Below are positions 1-4,509 of a stretch of 7,029 bases of DNA, piece after piece. The notes below the pieces were generated by a model. The model searched no databases. It was given only the letters and a program-made list of their open reading frames with translations, and had not been told where the DNA came from. The position numbers were made by a program, and so were the translations under genes. Source of the stretch: an uncultured Oligoflexia bacterium (GTDB taxonomy: Bacteria; Bdellovibrionota; Bacteriovoracia; Bacteriovoracales; Bacteriovoracaceae); assembly GCA_950060715.1 (NCBI GenBank), contig CATLVA010000072.1:1-7029 (forward strand), given 5' to 3'. Each line of letters opens with the position of its first letter. The stretch's first letter is position 1.

Positions 1-46
1 TATTGTATCTCACACATTGAATGCTAATTATCTGCCTGTATTAGAT

Positions 47-88
47 GTTACCAAAAAAGTTACCAAATGTTACCAAATGTTACCAAAC
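47..88. repeat. Four GTTACCAAA direct repeats
   Basis: GTTACCAAA occurs at 47-55, 59-67, 69-77 and 79-87. The last three copies have an exact 10-bp period and the first is offset by 12 bp. A 10-bp period puts the copies on one face of the helix, as in protein-binding arrays such as iterons, operators or integrase arm sites. The array ends two bases before the proposed left end of the insertion sequence. All three minus-strand frames contain stops here, so it is not coding. The repeat is plain in the sequence; the function is unknown. The remainder of 1-205 shows no gene. Confidence 0.75.
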
Positions 89-89
89 A

Positions 90-112
90 TAGAACCTAAA
101 TCCTCACGACTC
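90..112 (+). repeat. Proposed left terminal inverted repeat of the IS
   Basis: The segment TAGAACCTAAATCC (90-103) matches the reverse complement of 1875-1888 at 13 of 14 positions, and the similarity continues inward to position 112. It was found by eye; a search of this size could give a weaker match by chance, so confidence is moderate. Confidence 0.45.
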
Positions 113-233
113 AAACCAAATATTTAGCTAGTCGTTGGCCCTATGGGTCTTCACCTCATTATTTACCTTTCACCCAAATTTAATTTTTAATTTTTCAATA
201 CGGCTTTGCGTCTACGGCCTTGCAAAATGAAAA

Positions 234-295
234 AGCTCTTTTTATTTCATAAAATTTCTTCGCCAAAAAAAACATTAATAAAAATAAAAAGAGCT
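234..295 (+). promoter_or_regulatory. Hairpin over the transposase translation start
   Basis: AGCTCTTTTTATTT at 234-247 is a perfect 14-bp inverted repeat of AAATAAAAAGAGCT at 282-295, with a 34-base loop. The 3' arm contains AAAAGAG, the only Shine-Dalgarno-like stretch before the GTG start at 299, and ends three bases before that codon. In an mRNA that includes both arms, for instance one read in from outside the element, the ribosome site would be paired. Sequestering the start is a known way for insertion sequences (IS10, for example) to avoid activation by neighbouring promoters. The pairing is seen directly; the regulatory role is inferred. Confidence 0.55.
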
Positions 296-298
296 ATC

Positions 299-1591
299 GT
301 GAAAGTAAAAAATATTTCAATCGAGTCAATTAATAAAGACTTTTCTTCATTCGGAGGCATAAAAATTTATGACCTCCTATACAACCTATTAAAAACTCGT
401 GAACAAACTAATTCTCTACTTCCAGAAAAGAAGCTCAACTCTGGTATTTCTCAAGAAGATAAGTTTAAAACTCTTATCTTTAAATTTATTTGTGGTGGTG
501 ATTGCCTCGATGATCTAGATTGGCTAAAGCTTGATACCTTATTTAAAAATGTTACTTCGGGAGGTATTGCTTCTACAACTGCCGGAGACTTTTTGAGATC
601 TTTTTCAACTAGATCAATTGAACAACTTGAAGAGCAATTAACATTACTCGCTTTAAAACAAAGACAAATTCTTTTTCCTGAAGATAAAGTTTTTGAACTT
701 GCTATTGACTCTACTCCACATATTCAAACAGGTTTAAAGATGGAAGGTTTGCAATATGATTACAAAAATAATTGGGGACTAAATTCACTCAATGCCTATG
801 ATCAGTATGGATTTAGTTATGGTTTTCAACTTCGCCCTGGAAGTACTTATTCCGCAAATGGATCAGGGGCAATGATCAGAAACATTTTAAGTAAAGTGCC
901 TAAAGGAATGAAAAAGAAAGTTCGCGGAGACTCTGCATATTGTAATTTAGAAGTTATGAATACATGCTTTGCTCAAGACGCTAAATTTGCTCTTGCGATG
1001 AAAGCAAACGTTTACAATAAAGTTTTAGAAGATAATAAAAATACAATGAAGTGGAGAAAAACTAAGATTAATTTTTTTGATTCTGATGAGTGTGAAATCG
1101 CCAACGCTGTTTATGCTCCAGAAGGACTTCAAGGTAAAACTAAAACCTTAAGAGTTGTTTGTATTCGAGCTCCAAAAGAAGATGGTTACAAGTATTATGC
1201 AATTCTCACAAATATTTTTAGTCATGAATGGAAAGCTAAGCAAGTTATTAAGTTTTATAGAGGTAGAGCTAATTGTGAAAACTTTATCAAAGAACAAAAG
1301 AATGGATTAGATTTTAAACACTTCCCTTGCAAGAAATTAGATGCAAATAGAGTTTATGGATTAATTGGAACCATCGCATACAACATGATGAGAACAACAT
1401 CTTTTTTGATCAGTGAAAGAGGATGCTTATCAAAAAAAATAAGAAAATTACTTTTAGAAATACCATGTCAGATTGTTAGTCATGCCCGAAGGCTAACGAT
1501 TAAGATTAACTATATACGAAAGGAGGTGTTTGATTGCTGTTACAACAAATTAAAAAAAATAGTAGCAAGGTTTTACGAAAAATCGACCTGA
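299..1591 (+). CDS. IS1380-family DDE transposase
   Basis: This is a cut-and-paste type transposase of 430 residues from the GTG at 299. The three catalytic acidic residues stand in family-typical settings: Asp in LAIDSTPHI (residue 137), Asp in RGDSAYCN (211) and Glu in YRGRANCENFIKEQ (327). The N-terminal GGDCLDDLDWL block is also typical of IS1380 relatives. The GTG start is preferred because the protein then opens directly with the family-like segment MKVKNISIESINKDFSSFGG, at a normal family length. An in-frame ATG at 227 would add 24 residues without a visible ribosome site and would put the hairpin inside the coding region, and a TTG at 206 is still less likely. The frame is intact with no internal stop, so the gene may be active. 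Codon use is strongly A/T-ending. Confidence 0.9.
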   Translation: MKVKNISIESINKDFSSFGGIKIYDLLYNLLKTREQTNSLLPEKKLNSGISQEDKFKTLIFKFICGGDCLDDLDWLKLDTLFKNVTSGGIASTTAGDFLRSFSTRSIEQLEEQLTLLALKQRQILFPEDKVFELAIDSTPHIQTGLKMEGLQYDYKNNWGLNSLNAYDQYGFSYGFQLRPGSTYSANGSGAMIRNILSKVPKGMKKKVRGDSAYCNLEVMNTCFAQDAKFALAMKANVYNKVLEDNKNTMKWRKTKINFFDSDECEIANAVYAPEGLQGKTKTLRVVCIRAPKEDGYKYYAILTNIFSHEWKAKQVIKFYRGRANCENFIKEQKNGLDFKHFPCKKLDANRVYGLIGTIAYNMMRTTSFLISERGCLSKKIRKLLLEIPCQIVSHARRLTIKINYIRKEVFDCCYNKLKKIVARFYEKST

Positions 1592-1595
1592 GCGG

Positions 1596-1608
1596 GCTCT
1601 TTGACAAT
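1596..1608 (+). promoter_or_regulatory. boxA-like antitermination motif
   Basis: GCTCTTTGACAAT differs at one position from the E. coli rrn leader boxA core GCTCTTTAACAAT, the RNA site bound by NusB and NusE in rRNA antitermination. A second copy of its first part, GCTCTTTAA, lies at 1668-1676. No rRNA gene follows in the window, so this could be a displaced rRNA-leader fragment, an antitermination site used by the mobile element, or chance. The match starts five bases after the transposase stop. Confidence 0.3.
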
Positions 1609-1620
1609 CGAATAATAGTA

Positions 1621-1660
1621 AACCAGCTGCGCTACCCGGGTTCAGGCTGAGCTATGCCTG
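1621..1660 (-). other. tRNA D-arm-like fragments, two in a row
   Basis: On the minus strand 1637-1621 reads GGGTAGCGCAGCTGGTT, which matches the usual tRNA positions 8 to 21 (TA, D-stem GCGC, AG, loop GG). The stretch 1660-1643 reads CAGGCATAGCTCAGCCTG and contains TAGCTCAG, another D-arm start, in the same orientation. Neither continues into an anticodon arm or T arm, so neither is a functional tRNA. They look like debris from tRNA genes. The 17-base match is hard to put down to chance, while the shorter one could be. Confidence 0.35.
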
Positions 1661-1686
1661 GAAAATAGCTCTTTAAGGCGCAAGTG

Positions 1687-1714
1687 TGCTAGCTCGAGAA
1701 AAGATGAGCATGCA
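1687..1714 (+). other. Imperfect hairpin next to AAGGAGG
   Basis: TGCTAGCTC (1687-1695) pairs with GAGCATGCA (1706-1714) at seven of nine positions around a 10-base loop. AAGGAGG, a strong Shine-Dalgarno sequence, occupies 1714-1720 immediately after it. No open reading frame of any length starts at the right distance: a TTG at 1727 is followed by one sense codon and a stop. The pair may be the remnant of a leader whose gene has been lost. Confidence 0.3.
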
Positions 1715-1865
1715 AGGAGGATAGATTTTGGTTTAAGACATAGCTAATGAAAAAATTTGGGATTTTTGACCGGAATTGGCCAGAGACGACAAGGTTTTGG
1801 AAGATTTGTGAAAAATTTTGGATTTAGAAAAAATTCTTGTGAAAGGAATCAAGTGGTATGACGCA

Positions 1866-1888
1866 GACTTATGGGGATTTGGGTTCTA
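1866..1888 (-). repeat. Proposed right terminal inverted repeat of the IS
   Basis: On the minus strand this reads TAGAACCCAAATCCCC followed by ATAAGTC, pairing with the left repeat at 90-112. It lies 275 bases past the transposase stop, and no better partner for the left end was seen nearer the gene. Confidence 0.45.
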
Positions 1889-2061
1889 AATTCATGATTT
1901 GGCATCTTAGAAAAATTTTCCTAAACTAGGTGGCACTACAAAGCTCAATCTGTTTTTTGCCTATTACCTATACGTTCAGACACGACACTAAACAATGACA
2001 AATAGCCTCATTTCACATATAAAAAGCTAATTTGTACTATTTTACCAACAACTGCTACTTA

Positions 2062-2262
2062 TTAATCATTTATGAGCCAATAAGGTCGATTTTTGCTGTG
2101 ATCCTCACCTAGTCTCTCAGAAACTTTCTTCATTCGCTCATTCTCTTGAATTATAGCTCTCACAACATTTGCATTCTTTTCACACAAATCTCGCCCCATA
2201 GAAGCAACCCAAACACTATCATCACTTCGGCACTCAAGAAACTGCATAAGTGTAATGGTCAT
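2062..2262 (-). CDS. Small hypothetical protein, possibly 5'-truncated
   Basis: This frame of 66 residues opens with MTITLMQFLECRSDD and ends in NRPYWLIND. It is mostly charged and probably helical in its middle (residues about 25-52), with no signal peptide, membrane segment or recognised domain. No Shine-Dalgarno sequence precedes the ATG at 2262 or the internal ATG at 2247. Its 5' end overlaps the opposite-strand serine-recombinase fragment by about 20 bases, which suggests that the original start was removed at a recombination junction. The amino-acid composition looks protein-like rather than random, but the function is unknown. It may be a leftover of the element that carried the recombinase. 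Confidence 0.4.
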   Translation of the reverse strand: MTITLMQFLECRSDDSVWVASMGRDLCEKNANVVRAIIQENERMKKVSERLGEDHSKNRPYWLIND

Positions 2263-2631
2263 AAGAGAGTAAGCATAAATGAAGATAAGCTTTTAAAGCT
2301 TTTTGAAAAGCCGGTGAGAGAAATTAGTATAACTGAAACATTAGCAGACCTTGTCTCTAAAGCTCTCAAGGTTCAGCATGACAAAGCTCAAGCAAAGCAT
2401 CGTGAAGTAATGGATCAGTATCGTTTTGAAATACAACAAGCTGAAAAGGAAGAAGACAAAGCATATAACCTACTAACCTCAAGTATCATTGATGACTCAA
2501 CATACAAGAAACAGATTAGTAAAATTAGACTTAGAAAGAGAAACTTTGAAGACCTACTAGAGCAATCTCAGTCTGGAATTACTAAGAAGTTTTACGAGCT
2601 TATCTCGCCACTTCAGAAACTTGCAGACATA
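2242..2631 (+). pseudogene. C-terminal fragment of a large serine recombinase
   Basis: About 130 codons resemble the part of large serine recombinases that follows the recombinase domain. First comes the end of the zinc-ribbon region (HKCNGHKRVSINEDKLL), then a long charged coiled coil that includes the family-typical turn SSIIDDSTYKKQISKIRLRK. The catalytic serine domain and the rest of the zinc ribbon are missing upstream. Downstream the similarity stops at about ELISPLQKLADI, just where the tRNA-Phe terminator begins. The open frame itself continues antisense through the terminator and the whole tRNA to 2775, but that tail is plainly tRNA-derived. The family call rests on pattern recognition of the coiled-coil and EDKLL parts. 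The fragment cannot be an active recombinase. Confidence 0.6.
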
Positions 2632-2660
2632 AAAAAAGCCACTCCGAAAAGTGGCTTTTT
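2631..2660 (-). terminator. Rho-independent terminator of tRNA-Phe
   Basis: AAAAAGCCACT and AGTGGCTTTTT form a perfect 11-bp stem (2633-2643 with 2650-2660) around the loop CCGAAA. On the minus strand the stem is followed by an unbroken run of U from 2637 down to 2631, 16 bases past the tRNA 3' end. The flanking A and T runs mean it could work in both directions and would also stop plus-strand reading from the recombinase remnant. Confidence 0.88.
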
Positions 2661-2676
2661 AAGTGTTTCCAAAAGA

Positions 2677-2752
2677 TGGTGCCCCGACGCGGGCTCGAAC
2701 CACGGACACAAGGATTTTCAGTCCTTTGCTCTACCAACTGAGCTATCAGGGC
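2677..2752 (-). tRNA. tRNA-Phe (GAA)
   Basis: A complete 76-nt cloverleaf lies on the minus strand. The acceptor stem is GCCCTGA with TCGGGGC and discriminator A. The D arm is GCTCAGTTGGTAGAGC. The anticodon stem AAGGA/TCCTT carries loop CTGAAAA with anticodon GAA (template 2719-2717), which reads UUC and UUU. The T arm has GGTTCGAGCC, and the 3' CCA is encoded (2679-2677). It has its own promoter and terminator and is a single-gene unit. The GAA anticodon means it is not a queuosine target, so queG nearby does not act on it. Its 3' side abuts the recombinase remnant, and tRNA genes are common integration sites. Confidence 0.97.
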
Positions 2753-2773
2753 ACTTTCAAAAACGTGATAGTT

Positions 2774-2802
2774 AAAGTATTGTTTTTTACTGAAATCGTC
2801 AA
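2774..2802 (-). promoter_or_regulatory. sigma70-type promoter of tRNA-Phe
   Basis: On the minus strand TTGACG (2802-2797) and TACTTT (2779-2774) are separated by exactly 17 bases, which predicts a transcription start near 2767, about 15 bases before the mature tRNA. The -35 box matches the consensus at five of six positions and the -10 at four. Confidence 0.7.
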
Positions 2803-2819
2803 ATAAAAAAGTAAAAGAA

Positions 2820-3584
2820 ATGCCAGTAAAACTTCAGAAAAAAATTTTAAAGAACGAACACTTCAATTTTAATGCAATTTTATTTATGCCGGAGAACCCA
2901 AGAGACAAAATTGCACTCTTCACCCATGGCTATACCGCCTCTAAGAGCGATTGTTTGAATTGGGCACAGCGTTTAAGTGAAGCTGATGTAACGACTGTCA
3001 TTTTCGATCTACCAGGGCATCACCTGGGAAGCTTTAACGAAGTGGAAAGCTTTGAGGTCTTTACTGAAAATGCTCATAAATGCTTTCTAACCGCCTTTGA
3101 GTGGCTTCAAACGGAAGTCCCTAACCCAAAACACCTTACTCTAGGTGGACACTCCTTAGGAGCTTTATTATCGGTTCTAGCCTTAGAAATCGAAGAGTTC
3201 TCAGAGCTTGAAAAACTGGCGATTGGTGTTGGACTGGGAATCGGTCAACATAAATCCACTCATCTTTTTGAAACTACATTTTATGAGCGGACTTTAAATA
3301 TCAGAAGGCAACTCGTTGATCCAAATCTGGACTCAGATCTTATGTTTCCATGGATTAAGCAAAAGAAGCTCGACCTAGACCTGACTCAAAAAAGAATTCA
3401 CCTTATCACCGGTGTAGACGATGTAGTTGTTGGCGAAGGAGGAATGGAGGCACTAGCTTTTCACTTAAGAAGCCTTGGAAACGACGTCACTACCAGTGAG
3501 CCAAGAAAACTTCCTCACCATGAACCATCGGGTGCAGCGACTCATATTTATAATTTTTTGAAAAAAGAAATTACACTTTCTTAA
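2820..3584 (+). CDS. Alpha/beta hydrolase, serine esterase type
   Basis: A 254-residue cytoplasmic alpha/beta-hydrolase with no signal peptide. HGYTASKSD (residues 36-44) is the oxyanion-hole HG motif after the first central strand. FDLPGHHLG (62-70) is the usual strand-4 turn. GGHSLGA (109-115) is the nucleophile elbow with Ser112. The acid is probably Asp200 or Asp201 in TGVDDVVV, and the base His233 or His234 in LPHHEPSG. The substrate cannot be read from the sequence; the family includes carboxylesterases, monoacylglycerol lipases and acyl hydrolases. The ATG at 2820 has only a weak A-rich ribosome site, but the N-terminal strands are needed for the fold, which supports this start. The gene diverges from tRNA-Phe across 67 bases and converges on queG with a 14-base overlap. 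Confidence 0.85.
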   Translation: MPVKLQKKILKNEHFNFNAILFMPENPRDKIALFTHGYTASKSDCLNWAQRLSEADVTTVIFDLPGHHLGSFNEVESFEVFTENAHKCFLTAFEWLQTEVPNPKHLTLGGHSLGALLSVLALEIEEFSELEKLAIGVGLGIGQHKSTHLFETTFYERTLNIRRQLVDPNLDSDLMFPWIKQKKLDLDLTQKRIHLITGVDDVVVGEGGMEALAFHLRSLGNDVTTSEPRKLPHHEPSGAATHIYNFLKKEITLS

Positions 3585-3592
3585 GATTTTTT
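3561..3592. terminator. Weak two-way hairpin at convergent gene ends
   Basis: AAGAAA (3565-3570) and TTTCTT (3577-3582) form a 6-bp AT-rich stem over a 6-base loop. T-rich tracts follow on both strands (3587-3592 on plus; A-run 3561-3566 giving U on minus). It sits inside the overlap of the hydrolase and queG 3' ends, where a shared terminator would be expected. The stem is weak, so this is tentative. Confidence 0.3.
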
Positions 3593-4509
3593 AAAAGGCC
3601 GCGTTTTCCAAGGCGCTCCATTGAGGTGTGTTTAAACTTCTCTTTAAACTTTTTATTACTAAGAGCACTCACCTCTTCATAGATTTCACTTTGAGGTCGA
3701 TTAAAAAACTCAATCAACCAATTTGATTCCATCTCTTCTTGTCCCAAACTTTTTTTAACCCATGGACATACCTCTTGGCAGATATCACAGCCAAAAACTT
3801 CATTCGACTCCGTGGGATAACCAGCAGGGGCAGGAGCATCTTTAAAGAGCTCTATAGTAAACGTGCTTATACATTTAGCTGAATCAATCGTTCGCGTTTG
3901 GGCAATAATAGCGTCAGTTGGGCATGCATCAATACAACGAGTGCAAGTACCGCAATGATCGGGTTCAATCGGTTTGGTATTAAGCGATAGTTTTTCTTTT
4001 AAAATTAACGATCCAATCAAAAAATAACTTCCAAACTCTCTATTTATTATCATTGAGTTCTTACCAAACCATCCAAGCCCTGACCTAAATGCGAGGTCCC
4101 GCTCTAGAACAGGATGAACATCTAATGAAACTCCGTAATCTGTCAGCTCTAAATTCTTGGCAATACTTTCCAGCTTTTCACGAATCCATAAATGATAGTC
4201 TTGTCCCTCAAAGCCAAGGGTGTAGGCTGCAATTTTATTAGTTGGATCAGTTGAGTTTAGAAGATTCTTTGCGGGCCTATAATCAAATAAAAAAACAAGT
4301 GCACCGGTGGCTCCGGGATACACTTCATCTAAACTTTTTCTTTTATCTTTACGCTCGTCTGATAAGTATTTAAGTGGCCCATGCAGATCTTTTGCCACCC
4401 ACTCGAGATAGTACTCGTAAGTTTTGGGCCTTAACTCTTCAGTATAGGCCCAGTCTACAATTTTACATTCTTTTAAAAATTCTGAATCAATTCCTAGCAG
4501 ATCTTTCAT
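3571..4509 (-). CDS. queG: Epoxyqueuosine reductase QueG
   Basis: QueG reduces epoxyqueuosine to queuosine at the wobble position of tRNA-Asp, -Asn, -His and -Tyr, using cobalamin and two [4Fe-4S] clusters in the cytoplasm. In this 312-residue protein the cobalamin-binding and active region shows LDVHPVLERDLAFRSGLGW (129-147), with Asp130 in the setting of the proposed catalytic acid, then GKNSMIINREFGSYFLIG. The cluster ligands are CGTCTRCIDACP (Cys186, 189, 192, 196), Cys213 in KCIST, and CDICQEVCPW (Cys241, 244, 248). The protein ends soon after RLGKRGLLKN, so the C-terminal HEAT-like extension of the approximately 380-residue E. coli and Bacillus enzymes is absent; shorter forms like this are known. 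The ATG follows the pyk stop directly (TAAATG) with no good ribosome site, which implies translational coupling to pyk. Confidence 0.95.
   Translation of the reverse strand: MKDLLGIDSEFLKECKIVDWAYTEELRPKTYEYYLEWVAKDLHGPLKYLSDERKDKRKSLDEVYPGATGALVFLFDYRPAKNLLNSTDPTNKIAAYTLGFEGQDYHLWIREKLESIAKNLELTDYGVSLDVHPVLERDLAFRSGLGWFGKNSMIINREFGSYFLIGSLILKEKLSLNTKPIEPDHCGTCTRCIDACPTDAIIAQTRTIDSAKCISTFTIELFKDAPAPAGYPTESNEVFGCDICQEVCPWVKKSLGQEEMESNWLIEFFNRPQSEIYEEVSALSNKKFKEKFKHTSMERLGKRGLLKNLKKV

Larger units (their letters stand above)
90..1888 (+). mobile_element. Probable IS1380-family insertion sequence
   Basis: The element holds one transposase gene and is bounded by imperfect inverted repeats at 90-112 and 1866-1888 (18 of 23 positions match, four of the five mismatches being transitions). 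The proposed length of about 1.8 kb suits IS1380-family elements, whose ends often begin with CC. If the ends are taken at the CC dinucleotides the element is 95-1883. No direct target-site duplication is visible for either choice: the flanks at 91-94 and 1884-1887 are inverted rather than direct copies. The boundaries are therefore provisional, while the transposase itself is secure. About 290 bases of noncoding DNA lie between the transposase stop and the right end, which is long for a simple IS. Confidence 0.5.
1592..2061. other. Noncoding region after the transposase
   Basis: No convincing gene is seen in these 470 bases. The first part (1596-1720) is richer in G+C than its surroundings and holds boxA-like motifs, tRNA-like scraps and a hairpin, listed separately. 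From about 1745 to 1890 the sequence is rich in short related runs such as AAATTTGGGATTTTT and AAAATTTTGGATTT, and contains the proposed right end of the IS. Positions 1889-2061 are plain AT-rich sequence in which nothing was recognised. Confidence 0.6.

Noticed and set aside
47..88. CRISPR array
   Set aside because: The repeats are 9-10 bases and tandem, without unique spacers of about 30 bases.
206..298. Longer transposase from TTG 206 or ATG 227
   Set aside because: No ribosome site; the added residues do not resemble the family N-terminus, whereas the GTG at 299 gives a normal start and length.
1601..1620. TTGACA at 1601-1606 as a -35 box
   Set aside because: No -10 box lies 16-18 bases downstream, and the bases are better explained as part of the boxA-like motif.
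1747..1827. 26-residue frame starting MKKFGIFDRNW
   Set aside because: The nearest strong ribosome site (AAGGAGG, 1714-1720) is 26 bases away, far too distant, and the frame is no longer than expected by chance.
2632..2775. C-terminal 48 codons of the plus-strand frame after the recombinase fragment
   Set aside because: They translate the terminator hairpin and the antisense of tRNA-Phe, a classic false coding tail.
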